Shown here: piece after piece, positions 1 to 8,045 of the stretch | How positions within the stretch are numbered: the first letter of the stretch is position 1 | How the letters are laid out: each line of letters opens with the position of its first letter | Origin: a virus | Length of the DNA: 23,287 nt | IMG/VR virus record: IMGVR_UViG_3300018420_000123 | Location: 1-23,287 of that record | Direction: 5' to 3' (one strand) | The notes under the pieces: model-generated | Told to the model about the DNA's origin: nothing | The model's database searches: none | The model's input: only the letters and a program-made list of their open reading frames with translations | Translations under genes and position numbers: made by a program

Positions 1-513
1 ATCAACAAAGTCTACGACTCTGAATGCAAAACCTGAAGTTGTGTTAACGGTTGCATCTAATGCTGTATTAGAGTTACCTGTAGTTGTAGAACCAGTTGAA
101 CTAGACTGAACTGCTGCTAAATGAGCATTTGAGCCTAATGTAGCTTGGGCCATAGAGCCGTCAGCTTGTACTTGTAATACAACGTCTGGATCATCAACAA
201 CATAAGCAACTGCATCGCTTGCCACTGTGCCTGTTGGCCAGTATTGTGCAAACAATTTTTGCTTAGTATTTGGGTCTGTATATGAACATCCTACAAACAC
301 ACCAATAGTTCCCGCTGGGAATGGTGTCGAGTTATCTCCGTTTGTAGTAACCAATTCAACAGTACCTGCAGCTACAATAGATACAATTTGACCGTTGAAA
401 AGATTTGATGCATAGCCAGACGCAATTTTAATTTGGCGAGTAGAACCAGCATAAGGCTGTCCACCTACCAAGTTTACGGGCTTAAACCCGTAAGGGGCGG
501 CTGTGCTTGCCAT
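1..513 (-). CDS. Phage head structural protein (coat or decoration), N-terminal part
   Basis: The frame is open from an ATG at 511-513 to the window edge, giving the first 171 residues; the C-terminus is outside. The start has a good ribosome site, AAGGAG, about 8 bases upstream. The protein begins MASTAAPYGFKPVNLVGGQPYAGS and is rich in G, T, V, A and S with almost no charged clusters, as expected for a beta-rich virion protein. I recognise this N-terminal style from structural proteins of uncultured marine phages, from memory only. Its place after the scaffold-like gene is where P22-like phages keep the coat protein. A decoration or other head protein is the alternative. Cleavage or assembly features cannot be judged from the part shown. 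Confidence 0.7.
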   Translation of the reverse strand, partial: MASTAAPYGFKPVNLVGGQPYAGSTRQIKIASGYASNLFNGQIVSIVAAGTVELVTTNGDNSTPFPAGTIGVFVGCSYTDPNTKQKLFAQYWPTGTVASDAVAYVVDDPDVVLQVQADGSMAQATLGSNAHLAAVQSSSTGSTTTGNSNTALDATVNTTSGFAFRVVDFVD

Positions 514-538
514 AATATCATCTCCTTAAAGAATATTA

Positions 539-985
539 TTAACCTTTGCCAAAAGAAGTAGTAGATTTTTTTTCAGAGAATAATGGCATTCTAGGATCAT
601 TCTGTCTCATTAAACTATTATCAACAGCTTTTTCTTGAGCTTCAGCTTTATCCTTATAGTATTTATTTCTCTGGTCTACCATTTCTTGCGGCATTTTACA
701 AAGTAGTAAGCCACCAACTTCAATACAATCTTTAAAGTTTGAGGTAGAGCTTACCGGTAAATTTACTTCTGGGTGATCTGAATGTTTCACAGGTTCCCAG
801 CCTTCACGCATTTTTGAAGATACATTTAGGTTATCAGCCTCGTTAGCCAATGAAATCCTAATCCATCTATATGCCCAACCTGGTTGTTTCTTAATTTCAG
901 GTAGTAATGATGGGGGAGCCCATTGTTTATCACGTACTTGAGTTTCATCACGTGCTTCTAATTCTCTATCTTGTCTTTTAACCAT
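539..985 (-). CDS. Conserved-looking phage head-module protein, function unknown
   Basis: This encodes 148 aa with a charged N-terminus (MVKRQDRELEARDE) and a basic, flexible C-terminus ending TSFGKG. The middle holds GWAYRWIRISLANEADN and EVGGLLLCKMPQE, which look like a small folded domain. GGAG lies about 7 bases before the start. The first 8 bases overlap the end of the scaffold-like gene, so translation is probably coupled. No membrane segment or signal peptide is visible. Its location between the scaffold-like and head-protein genes suggests a minor head or assembly role, but nothing in the sequence proves it. Confidence 0.75.
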   Translation of the reverse strand: MVKRQDRELEARDETQVRDKQWAPPSLLPEIKKQPGWAYRWIRISLANEADNLNVSSKMREGWEPVKHSDHPEVNLPVSSTSNFKDCIEVGGLLLCKMPQEMVDQRNKYYKDKAEAQEKAVDNSLMRQNDPRMPLFSEKKSTTSFGKG

Positions 986-2021
986 TTGCGTTCTCCGTTT
1001 TAATTAATTCGCGTGCATATTGCTCTGGAGTTAGCTTGAATTTCTTTGCTAAAGCTAACTGTGTCTTAGTCAATCTAATTTTTTTAGGACCAGTTGACCG
1101 CGTTGCTGGAGCAACAACAGTTGAGGGTTTGCGCTGAGTTTTTACCTCAGTCGATTCAGTATCATCCCCGAAATATTCTGGGAAGCGTTTATGCATCGTT
1201 TCATCTATACGACGGTAATATTGGTCGGATGATGGATCAACTCCACTACTAACCAACTTTTCATGCAGACCTAAAGCTAAAGATGTCATTTCTTGATCTT
1301 TACCAAACCACTGATTATTTTGTTGCCAATCTAATGCTCTTTGGTCTGGCTTATTAACTCTAGGCTGTAATAATTTTGCTTGCTCTGAAGATACACTATT
1401 TTGATCTTCTTGTAAAGCTTCTTTACTATATTGAGGCTTCATTCCTTGAGCCTGACCTAATTTATATTGAGCTTCATTCATTTTAGTTTGAGCTTCTATA
1501 AGTTTGTCAGTGTCTCCATTAGCATGAGCTTCTCTATAATCTCTCTGAGCAATAGCTAAATCAGATTCATATTTCTCTTTTAATGTTTTAAGATAATCTT
1601 CTTCACCAGTAGACAAAGTAGTTTTAAGCTTATTATTTTCTGCAATAATCCGTTGTGCATATCTAATAGCTTCTTCTCTTTCTCTTGATTCAGCTTCTTT
1701 AGCACGCCTTTCATCATGCCAAGCTTTCTTCAACTGAGCCATTCTTTCTTTAACTCTCGCTGAATACTCTTCAAGATTATCATTTTCTAGTTCATCTTTT
1801 ACTTGATCTGGTAGAGGATCGCGGTTTCTATCTTGCGGTGGGGTGTCGTCTTCCTCTTCAATTTCAAATTCAGGTTCAGCTTTGGTTTCTTTTTTAGACT
1901 CTTCTACTTTAGCTTTCGCCGCCGCTTCATAATCTTCTTTGTCTTCCTTAAGCTCAATTTCTTGGCTTTCATCTTTTTCATCTTGCAGTTCTTCAGGAAT
2001 CTCATTTATGATTTCTGCCAT
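978..2021 (-). CDS. Probable head scaffolding protein
   Basis: The product has 347 aa. Residues 1-90 are extremely acidic (runs of E and D). Residues about 85-200 form long charged helices with coiled-coil character (ERMAQLKKAWHDERRAKEAE and following). The last 50 residues are basic and end in KKIRLTKTQLALAKKFKLTPEQYARELIK, probably a helix-turn-helix-like tail. An acidic helical body with a basic C-terminal helix is the usual plan of phage scaffolds, in which the C-terminus binds coat protein; this is family knowledge, not proof here. AAGGAG lies 8 bases before the ATG. The order portal, co-chaperonin, scaffold, head protein fits a procapsid assembly operon. Sequence identity to a known scaffold was not tested. 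Confidence 0.72.
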   Translation of the reverse strand: MAEIINEIPEELQDEKDESQEIELKEDKEDYEAAAKAKVEESKKETKAEPEFEIEEEDDTPPQDRNRDPLPDQVKDELENDNLEEYSARVKERMAQLKKAWHDERRAKEAESREREEAIRYAQRIIAENNKLKTTLSTGEEDYLKTLKEKYESDLAIAQRDYREAHANGDTDKLIEAQTKMNEAQYKLGQAQGMKPQYSKEALQEDQNSVSSEQAKLLQPRVNKPDQRALDWQQNNQWFGKDQEMTSLALGLHEKLVSSGVDPSSDQYYRRIDETMHKRFPEYFGDDTESTEVKTQRKPSTVVAPATRSTGPKKIRLTKTQLALAKKFKLTPEQYARELIKTENANG

Positions 2022-2032
2022 CTGTTTTCTCC

Positions 2033-2461
2033 TTATGCGCGTTCGTATCCGCGTGGGTCATCGACCACTGCTTCTACGGTATCATCGTTTATAATGCGAA
2101 ACTCTTTACCATGTATTTTGATACGAGTTCCAGAATATGCCCTAGTAATAACGAAGTCACCTTCTTTACACCAGGGTCCTGTAGGAAATCTGTCTTTGTC
2201 TTGATAAGCCATGTCTCCTAGTTTGATAACAAATAAAACTACAGTTGAGTGTTCCTCAATATGTTTTGTTTTATCTGATTTAAGTATTCCACTTTCATAC
2301 TTATCGTCAACGTGAGGCACAGCACATAAAATGCGATACCCTCTGACTTCTGGTAATTGAGTGGGTTTTTGTTCTTCTACAGGAGCTTCCTCCTTTTTAC
2401 TGCTAATTGGTTTGCCATCAAGCGTAACAATATCTTTTTTAAGTGTTGCGATTTCACTCAT
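2033..2461 (-). CDS. GroES/Cpn10-like co-chaperonin
   Basis: About 40 polar residues precede a domain from about residue 38 that resembles Cpn10. It opens with VRGYRILCAVPHVDDKYESG, where GroES has its first strand and roof-loop region. It then has KEGDFVITRAYSGTRIKIHG, equivalent to the GroES segment KVGDIVIFNDGYGVK, and ends IINDDTVEAVVDDP, like the GroES C-terminal strand. It probably caps host GroEL to fold a phage capsid protein, as phage T4 gp31 does. Two starts exist. ATG at 2461 (142 aa) is preferred because AAAGGG lies 6 bases before it, whereas that site abuts the ATG at 2467. It overlaps the preceding 65-aa gene. The mobile loop that binds GroEL should lie near residues 50-65 (YESGILKSDKTKHIE). 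Confidence 0.75.
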   Translation of the reverse strand: MSEIATLKKDIVTLDGKPISSKKEEAPVEEQKPTQLPEVRGYRILCAVPHVDDKYESGILKSDKTKHIEEHSTVVLFVIKLGDMAYQDKDRFPTGPWCKEGDFVITRAYSGTRIKIHGKEFRIINDDTVEAVVDDPRGYERA

Positions 2462-2651
2462 CGTCATCCCTTTCTACGTTCTTTGCAAGGTCTGCGAGTA
2501 AACCTTGTACTATATCAAAGCCTCTTATAATCCCGCACGCATGCATATACTGTGCATGTTCTTCGGCTCTCCCCATTGCTAAGTCTTCCACAAATACTTC
2601 GCGCTCTTCTGCTATTTTATTTGCAAGAAATTTAATTTCATCTAATGTCAT
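2454..2651 (-). CDS. Small acidic helical phage protein
   Basis: This encodes 65 aa (MTLDEIKFLANKIAEEREVF...). It starts directly after the portal stop codon (TAA then ATG) and overlaps the co-chaperonin start, so it is part of the head operon. The sequence predicts two or three helices with a central HAQYMHACGIIRGFDIVQGL segment and an acidic tail ERDDDE. There are no membrane or metal-site patterns. Function is unknown. A helical adaptor or assembly factor acting next to the portal would fit but is only inferred from position. Confidence 0.75.
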   Translation of the reverse strand: MTLDEIKFLANKIAEEREVFVEDLAMGRAEEHAQYMHACGIIRGFDIVQGLLADLAKNVERDDDE

Positions 2652-5117
2652 TTATTGTCCTTTCGGTTTAGTTTGCGGATTATTCCGTTTTTGCATAACA
2701 GCTTGAGCTCCTAGTTTAGTTCCTTCTACAAACTGTTTACTATTTAGTTCTTTCTCTTGTGATACTGCATCGGCACCAATCTTAGCCCCTGCAATACGTT
2801 CTTGAGAATCCATACGCATTTTCTCAAGTTCAAGTTTTGCTTTATCAAGCTCTGTATCATCTGCCATTTTCTTAGCTTTAGCAGCTGCTTCCATTTGCTT
2901 AATCTGTAGTTCTTGTTTTTGCATTTGAAGTATTGGGTCTTCTTCTTGCTGTTGAATCTGTTGTTGTTTAGCTTCAGTATTATTTTTCTGTAATAGTTGT
3001 TCTGCAGCTTTAGCAACTACTCTAGATAAATCTACTTCAACGTCTTCTGGTAATATTTCTTTAGGATCAGGTAATTCTGCTCCTAATTGTTCTTCTAGCT
3101 GTTTTCTATATTCAAATGCTATGTGTTCAGCAACATGCGCTTCCATTGCTGCTTGGATTGCGTTTGCTTTAGTACTTTGTCCTACCATTTCTAAAATTTT
3201 AGGGTCTTGAGCAAATGCCATATGTGCAGTTATATGAGCTTGGTGGTCTTGATAAATAAAAGCTTTTACAGGTATACCATTTATAATCGCCATATTTTCT
3301 GACACAGGATTCATTGGTTTAATATCTTCTTTATTAGGTATAAGTTTTTCTACATTTTTAACTCCTAATACGTCTAACATTTGACGATTAAGTTCAGGTA
3401 GGTCATAAATATCTGGATTCTGTTGTGCTAACTGCATAACTGCTTGATACTGCACAACTTTCTGTGACATAGTCGCAGCATTAGGGTCAGATACAGGAAT
3501 GACTTCAACTAAATCATAGTCACCTCGTTTAGCTTCTCTATTTCCTGTTGCTGGTTCATACGCGTAGTCTGCAGGAGTGTAATCTCTAATGATAGTTTTA
3601 AGCAATTTAAATTCTTGTTTCATTGCATAGTGAATGCGACTTTGTACTGCAGACATTACTTTCAGTGTACGTTCTAAAATAGCAAGAGTTGTACCGACAG
3701 GTGCCTGAGCGGACATATCTGAAACTTTTAAATCAGCTGCTGAAGCAAAGCGTCTACCTTCTTCAATAATCTGATTCATTAATTGATTAAGAACTTGTGA
3801 GGGTTCTTTATAAGGAAGTGGTAAAATATTATCTCTTATAGTACCGGAGGGTACGTCAACATCGCGGAACTCTGCTGGTGAGATTGGAGTATCGTCACCT
3901 TTGATGCGTAGACCTCTAGATTTAAAACCACCAGGAAGATTAGATAATGTACCCGCGTCTACCAATTGTCTTAATATCATTGTGCCTGATTTTGCAAACG
4001 CGCCTATTAAATGAATTAAACCAAAACAGTAAAAACCAAATCCTGGGACATATCCGTAGTGAACAAAGTGTTGACGTTTTTGTTTAGTGTCATCATCTGG
4101 GTTCCAGTTACGTCTAATCGATAAAATAGTTGATGTAGATTTTTCAATGGTGACAACATAAGGTAATGCAATACCTGTCTTCTTACCATCTTTTTCATCT
4201 TCGTAACCTTCTAAGTCAAGATCAACATGCATCTCAAGAATTTTCCAACGATCATCTGTTGTGGCACTAAAGCCCATCTTCTCTGCAATCTTTTTCTCAA
4301 CTTCATCTAAGTCATAAGTAGGTTCACCTAAATCAACATCTAAGTAAAACCCTGCGACTTGTAATTTGCGTAATTCGTTCTGTGTCTTACGCATGACATG
4401 AGTGACACGCTGTGCAGACTCCAAGTCTGAAGCACCGTATGGCACTACGATGTCTTCAGCTGGAACGTACATAGAGACTTGTCGCTCTAAACTTGGATCA
4501 TAATAAACTTTCTTAAATGCATTACCTGCTAAACCTAAGCCCCATAACATTCTTTCATGTTCAGGTCTATACTCAACCATCTTCTCTGTAAGTTGATAGT
4601 TCATGTTTTCTTGTACACGAGCAGATGCTTCTTGATTCTCTTTTGTTTCTTTACCAATGATTTGTGTTTTGACAGGACCTCGAGCTGGAAATGTCTCGGT
4701 CATGGTTTCTGCTTGGAATTTAACTAGCGTTTCTGTCATGAGTGGGTGATACACATTACATGCACCTTCCCACGGTTCTGAGCGGTCTTCGAGTTTAAGA
4801 CCTAAGAGTTCTAATCCATCAACATAAGTATCTAACCAGTCTTTACGAGAACTTATATCGCCTTCAAAATCTTCAAGAAGTTCACTTGCTAAATTTTCTA
4901 AATCACCCTCATCAATTTCTTCAGCTAAGTTTTTGTTAAACTCATCATCACTCATACGGTCTGGATCAATCTCAATCTCCATACCACCAGCTCGAATAGT
5001 AACTTCTTCTGGATCTTCAATTTCAATTTCTAAATCAGGCTCCATACTAGCTAACTCTTCCATACCTTGAGGAGCTGCATACAACCCTTTATCTACATTA
5101 TTTATATCTTGTGCCAT
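2652..5117 (-). CDS. Portal protein, P22-type
   Basis: The product has 821 aa, long for a portal but normal for the P22 class, in which an extended C-terminal barrel adds length. The acidic N-terminus is followed by the body (RKDWLDTYVDGLELLGLK, EPWEGACNVYHPLMTE, FPARGPVKT), which is characteristic of P22-like portals. The last 130 residues are a long Q- and K-rich helix (KQQQIQQQEEDPILQMQKQE), matching the barrel. It forms the dodecameric ring through which DNA enters. The ATG at 5117 (MAQDINNVDKGLYAAPQ) is chosen because AGGA lies about 8 bases upstream. Extending to 5180 adds 21 basic residues with no ribosome site. It follows large terminase, as expected for the packaging motor. Confidence 0.9.
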   Translation of the reverse strand: MAQDINNVDKGLYAAPQGMEELASMEPDLEIEIEDPEEVTIRAGGMEIEIDPDRMSDDEFNKNLAEEIDEGDLENLASELLEDFEGDISSRKDWLDTYVDGLELLGLKLEDRSEPWEGACNVYHPLMTETLVKFQAETMTETFPARGPVKTQIIGKETKENQEASARVQENMNYQLTEKMVEYRPEHERMLWGLGLAGNAFKKVYYDPSLERQVSMYVPAEDIVVPYGASDLESAQRVTHVMRKTQNELRKLQVAGFYLDVDLGEPTYDLDEVEKKIAEKMGFSATTDDRWKILEMHVDLDLEGYEDEKDGKKTGIALPYVVTIEKSTSTILSIRRNWNPDDDTKQKRQHFVHYGYVPGFGFYCFGLIHLIGAFAKSGTMILRQLVDAGTLSNLPGGFKSRGLRIKGDDTPISPAEFRDVDVPSGTIRDNILPLPYKEPSQVLNQLMNQIIEEGRRFASAADLKVSDMSAQAPVGTTLAILERTLKVMSAVQSRIHYAMKQEFKLLKTIIRDYTPADYAYEPATGNREAKRGDYDLVEVIPVSDPNAATMSQKVVQYQAVMQLAQQNPDIYDLPELNRQMLDVLGVKNVEKLIPNKEDIKPMNPVSENMAIINGIPVKAFIYQDHQAHITAHMAFAQDPKILEMVGQSTKANAIQAAMEAHVAEHIAFEYRKQLEEQLGAELPDPKEILPEDVEVDLSRVVAKAAEQLLQKNNTEAKQQQIQQQEEDPILQMQKQELQIKQMEAAAKAKKMADDTELDKAKLELEKMRMDSQERIAGAKIGADAVSQEKELNSKQFVEGTKLGAQAVMQKRNNPQTKPKGQ

Positions 5118-5164
5118 TATCTTTTTCCTAATAGTTTTTGTACTTGTATCTCGCCTAAGTACCA

Positions 5165-5188
5165 TAAAATTAACAAACAAGTGTTAAT
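5165..5188 (-). terminator. Weak hairpin between large terminase and portal
   Basis: On the minus strand ATTAACA and TGTTAAT form a 7-bp stem with a 6-base loop, followed by TTTA. The stem is AT-rich and the U-tract short. At best it is a leaky attenuator reducing transcription from terminase into the portal gene, or a chance palindrome. Confidence 0.25.
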
Positions 5189-5201
5189 CATTCTAAATAC
5201 T

Positions 5202-6725
5202 TTATACAGCGTATAAGCGCTTCTGATTAGAACTTTTAAAATACTGAATATCATCCTCTTCATCACTTGGTAGCCTTATAAATCCGCCTTGTCTAAACCG
5301 CATCAAAGCAAGTGTTGTAGCGTCGACCATGTCATCATTCGCACCAGATGGAAAATCATTACACTCCTCAATTACTTCGTGTGCCCATCGTCTATCCGGT
5401 GCCCATACAATACCTGAACTAAATAAATCAGATACTGCATTGACTCGACTTATTTTATCCTGACCTTTACCTGGAGTAAATTCTCCAACGGGTATACCCA
5501 TCCGTCTGAACTCTTGGTAGAGTGCAGCCCCGTTAGATTTTTTCTCTACAATAAACGCATCAGGTTCCCAATCTTTATATTCTTCTATGCAAAGTTGCTT
5601 TAACTCAGGAAATTCTAGTCGCTGCTTTACTGCATTAAGTAATATTATATTATAATTATCAGTTTCTTCGTTAAGAAATACGCCCCACGTAGTTAAAGCA
5701 TTGTAGTCTGCTCTGTTATTAGCTTCTTGCGCAGCATCTAGTGTCATAATAATAAATTCACAACTAGGTGGATTTTCTTCTTCCCACATATTCCACCATT
5801 CTCGTTTAATCAACGCTCCTTCTTCAGATACAGGGTTTTGTAAATACTGAGCATTCCAATACCTAATATCTAATGCAGCACGTCTTGCTTGTAGTTCTTC
5901 TAGTGGCCAGAACTCAGGCCATAATGGTACTTCTTCACCATCTTTTTCAATAATTGCTGGAAACTCAACTACTTCCCAGTCATCTACCTCATCATTTTTA
6001 ATCATCTGGTTAACAATCTGCCCAGTTAAGTCTAATTTAGACCATCTTGTCATCACAACTATGATTGCTCCACCTGGCATTAGACGCTGCAGTGGACCGG
6101 ATTGGAACCATTCCCAAGCAGGTAAGAACACATCGGGTTTTCCCAACTTTGCGTCTTGTTCAGAGTGGGGGTCGTCGATGATAAAGAGGTCAGCCCCGCG
6201 TCCAGCAAGTGCGCCGCCAGCACCAATAGCAAAATACTCACCATTATAATTAGTACCCCATCTCGATGCTGACTTAGAATCTGCTTGGAGCTCAACATTA
6301 GGGAATATATCTTTGTATTGATCCGAACCCACAAGGTTCCTAACCCGTCTACCAAAATTAACAGCCAAATCAGCGGTATGTGAAGCCATAATAACTTTCT
6401 TCGCTGGATGCTTACCCAAGAACCAAGCAGGGGCGAGGTACGATATAAGTTCCGACTTCCCGTGTCGCGGAGCAATATTAACAATAACTCTTTTTCTTTT
6501 TCCTTCTGCAATTTCTTCAAATAATTTAGCCAACCTAGCATGGTGTGCTCCTACTTTGTAGTCTGGATAGACATGTTTTATAAATTCAAGGAAGGTTTTA
6601 CCTCCTGCAACCTTCACAAGTTCTGCTTTGTAGTCTGTGAGTAGTTTGAGGTTACGTTGTCGCTCTGATTCTGACATCGTTGGTAGGGCTTTTTCTAAAA
6701 TAGCAAGGTCTTTTTGACTAATCAT
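5202..6725 (-). CDS. Terminase large subunit (packaging ATPase and nuclease)
   Basis: This 507-aa protein powers DNA packaging and cuts the concatemer. Visible motifs, numbered from the ATG at 6725: Walker A APRHGKS at about 85-91, Walker B LFIIDDP at about 180-186 and a coupling motif MTRW near 227. The RNase-H-like nuclease acids are D330 (TLDAAQ), E394 (IVEKKSNG) and the DDMVD cluster at 464-468. The APRHGKSE form of Walker A is typical of the Terminase_6 type. ATG at 6725 is preferred over 6731 because GGAGG lies 6 bases before 6725 and directly abuts 6731. It overlaps the end of the small-terminase gene by 8 bases, implying coupled translation. Confidence 0.95.
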   Translation of the reverse strand: MISQKDLAILEKALPTMSESERQRNLKLLTDYKAELVKVAGGKTFLEFIKHVYPDYKVGAHHARLAKLFEEIAEGKRKRVIVNIAPRHGKSELISYLAPAWFLGKHPAKKVIMASHTADLAVNFGRRVRNLVGSDQYKDIFPNVELQADSKSASRWGTNYNGEYFAIGAGGALAGRGADLFIIDDPHSEQDAKLGKPDVFLPAWEWFQSGPLQRLMPGGAIIVVMTRWSKLDLTGQIVNQMIKNDEVDDWEVVEFPAIIEKDGEEVPLWPEFWPLEELQARRAALDIRYWNAQYLQNPVSEEGALIKREWWNMWEEENPPSCEFIIMTLDAAQEANNRADYNALTTWGVFLNEETDNYNIILLNAVKQRLEFPELKQLCIEEYKDWEPDAFIVEKKSNGAALYQEFRRMGIPVGEFTPGKGQDKISRVNAVSDLFSSGIVWAPDRRWAHEVIEECNDFPSGANDDMVDATTLALMRFRQGGFIRLPSDEEDDIQYFKSSNQKRLYAV

Positions 6726-7287
6726 TGTCATCCTCCACTATTTCCCCTTCAATGACCTTACCTTTTAACTCTTCAATAGTGCGTTTTAGCTCTTCTTCTA
6801 GCTCTTTACCACTCTTTGTTATATGAGTAACCTCAGTTTTCTTCTTAAATGCGTCAACTCCGTCAATTTCACCTATCTTTGACCAGGCTGAGATGCGTTC
6901 ACGTGATGATTTAGCTAATGCTGCCTCTTGAAGTAACCCGTTGAGTACGGAAAGTTTGATGTCTGCCAAGTCTTTAGCTACCATATGACTAGTTTGCGAG
7001 ACTAAGCCGGCTAAGTAAGCGATTGTTTCATTAGGATAATTAGCGAACTCAGGTTTTAGAGAGGGATTTTTCATCATCTCCTTGGCGATTGTTTCAGCTG
7101 TTTCCATTTCATCATCACTTGGTTCTATAGCTTCGCCTTTTATGTCAGAAATAACTTTAACTGTATTAGCTCTAACTTTTAATTCTTCATCAGGTGTAAG
7201 TTCTGGTAATGCTTCACGCGCATTTTTAGGTATAGGGATATTATCCTCTATATGAGGTACGACTATGGTTTGATTTGATTCTGTCAT
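6718..7287 (-). CDS. Probable terminase small subunit
   Basis: This 189-aa helical, acidic protein is encoded directly before, and overlapping, the large terminase. The first 45 residues are polar. Residues about 85-150 hold helices (ANYPNETIAYLAGLVSQTSH, LNGLLQEAALAKSSRERISA) that could form the oligomer core. The C-terminus is a charged helix (GKELEEELKRTIEELKG) followed by an acidic tail. Small terminases recognise the packaging site and stimulate the ATPase. The assignment rests mainly on position and size; the DNA-binding motif is not obvious. It is the first gene of the leftward operon, about 50 bases after the proposed promoter start. Confidence 0.7.
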   Translation of the reverse strand: MTESNQTIVVPHIEDNIPIPKNAREALPELTPDEELKVRANTVKVISDIKGEAIEPSDDEMETAETIAKEMMKNPSLKPEFANYPNETIAYLAGLVSQTSHMVAKDLADIKLSVLNGLLQEAALAKSSRERISAWSKIGEIDGVDAFKKKTEVTHITKSGKELEEELKRTIEELKGKVIEGEIVEDDND

Positions 7288-7325
7288 GTGTCGCTGTTTA
7301 CACCTTGGTTAATTAATTTGCAGCA

Positions 7326-7353
7326 TTGTAATTCTTTCGGCTAAGTATATAAT
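7326..7353 (+). promoter_or_regulatory. Rightward sigma-70-like promoter for the SprT-like gene
   Basis: TTGTAA (7326-7331), a 16-bp spacer and a perfect TATAAT (7348-7353). The predicted start falls at about 7360-7361, on or next to the ATG of the downstream gene, which suggests a leaderless message. It overlaps the leftward promoter, so the two probably cannot fire together. Confidence 0.5.
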
Positions 7354-7372
7354 AAATAAAATGCAAAAACAA
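7344..7372 (-). promoter_or_regulatory. Leftward sigma-70-like promoter for the packaging/head operon
   Basis: On the minus strand TTGTTT (7367-7372) is separated by 17 bp from TATACT (7344-7349), placing the transcript start near 7337 and a leader of about 50 bases before the small-terminase gene. It is the only good candidate in the divergent gap. Its -35 lies inside the first codons of the rightward gene, and its -10 overlaps the opposing -10. Middle or late phage promoters can differ, so this may be a basal promoter only. Confidence 0.5.
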
Positions 7373-7711
7373 CTTCTCACTGCAGATAATCTTAGACTAC
7401 TCTATAAAACATTTATCAGGTTACCCCCTTTTTTAGAGTTAGCTATGCCTGAAGCATGTGATATAAAGTTTAAAGTTATACGTGACGAAGAATTATTAGG
7501 CCTGTTTGAACCAGAACCTTTGACATTGATGATAAGTAGTGGACGATGTTCTTACTTTGATACTATATGTAAAACTCTCTTACATGAAATGGCCCATATG
7601 CATTGTTATTTAGAAGACCAAGCAAACTATGAGCAACACAACAATCGTTTATTCAAAAAGATTATCAGACAAATAGCACTTACCTACGGGTTTGATCCTA
7701 AAGAGTTATAG
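7361..7711 (+). CDS. SprT-like zinc metalloprotease domain protein
   Basis: The product has 116 aa. The active-site motif HEMAH is at residues 75-79 (LLHEMAHMHCYLED), with a likely third zinc ligand at H93 in EQHNNRLFKKI. This HExxH plus HxxxF arrangement is the signature of the SprT family, whose eukaryotic member cleaves proteins crosslinked to DNA. The phage target is unknown. Only the catalytic core is present; the C-terminal zinc ribbon of full-length SprT is missing. No Shine-Dalgarno sequence precedes the ATG, and the promoter -10 lies 7 bases upstream, so it may be translated from a leaderless mRNA. It stands alone between the leftward operon and a long non-coding region. Confidence 0.85.
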   Translation: MQKQLLTADNLRLLYKTFIRLPPFLELAMPEACDIKFKVIRDEELLGLFEPEPLTLMISSGRCSYFDTICKTLLHEMAHMHCYLEDQANYEQHNNRLFKKIIRQIALTYGFDPKEL

Positions 7712-7778
7712 AAAGACAATATAACGCCAAAGTTATAGTCGCAGAAAACACCCAAATAAATATATAAAAATAGTCCAT

Positions 7779-7806
7779 ACCCAAATTCTATCGGGTTTTG
7801 TTTTTC
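7779..7806 (+). terminator. Weak candidate terminator after the SprT-like gene
   Basis: ACCC (7779-7782) and GGGT (7793-7796) could form a 4-bp stem followed by a TTTTGTTTTT tract. The stem is very short, so this is only a possible end point of the SprT-like transcript. Confidence 0.2.
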
Positions 7807-7830
7807 CATGTGGTAGTGAGAATCATTCGT

Positions 7831-7855
7831 AATAAAAGCCCCGCAGAAGCGGGGC
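7831..7855 (-). terminator. Rho-independent terminator on the minus strand
   Basis: GCCCCGC (7838-7844), loop AGAA, GCGGGGC (7849-7855) is a perfect 7-bp GC stem. Read on the minus strand it is followed by TTTTATT (7831-7837). On the plus strand it is followed by purines, so it is oriented to stop leftward transcription. No leftward gene is recognisable to its right. It may block readthrough toward the packaging operon or end an antisense RNA. Confidence 0.6.
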
Positions 7856-7876
7856 CGAGAGAGGAGGAGTTATACC

Positions 7877-8017
7877 ATGCATGTGCACTTTTGCATGATT
7901 CTTAGATTATACACTACTTTTAGGTACCATCAAGGGGGCATGACACTATATAAGAGGGGGTGGGGGTCGCTGGTTTTCAATTTTTGTCTGGTGATTTGTG
8001 TAAATCATAGTGCGTAG
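7877..8017 (+). CDS. Possible small ORF (46 aa)
   Basis: The ATG at 7877 follows GAGGAGGAG with a 7-base spacing. The leader AGGAGTTATACCATG closely resembles that of the gene at 14147 (AAGGAGATATACCATG), which argues that it is really translated. The peptide (MHVHFCMILRLYTTFRYHQG...) is hydrophobic and aromatic with a C-terminal stretch LVFNFCLVICVNHSA that could insert in a membrane. It runs through a G-rich tract, which makes its codon use odd. No family is recognised. It could equally be a chance frame. Confidence 0.3.
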   Translation: MHVHFCMILRLYTTFRYHQGGMTLYKRGWGSLVFNFCLVICVNHSA

Positions 8018-8045
8018 CACGCTGTCGGAGTCCCTGTTTGGTTTT

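Noticed and set aside
1833-2706. Plus-strand frames opposite the scaffold, co-chaperonin and 65-aa genes
   Set aside because: They are antisense shadows of well-supported minus-strand genes, rich in F and S as expected from reversed acidic codons.
5118-5180. Longer portal start
   Set aside because: The extra 21 residues have no ribosome site and cross the possible hairpin region; the ATG at 5117 has AGGA at proper distance.
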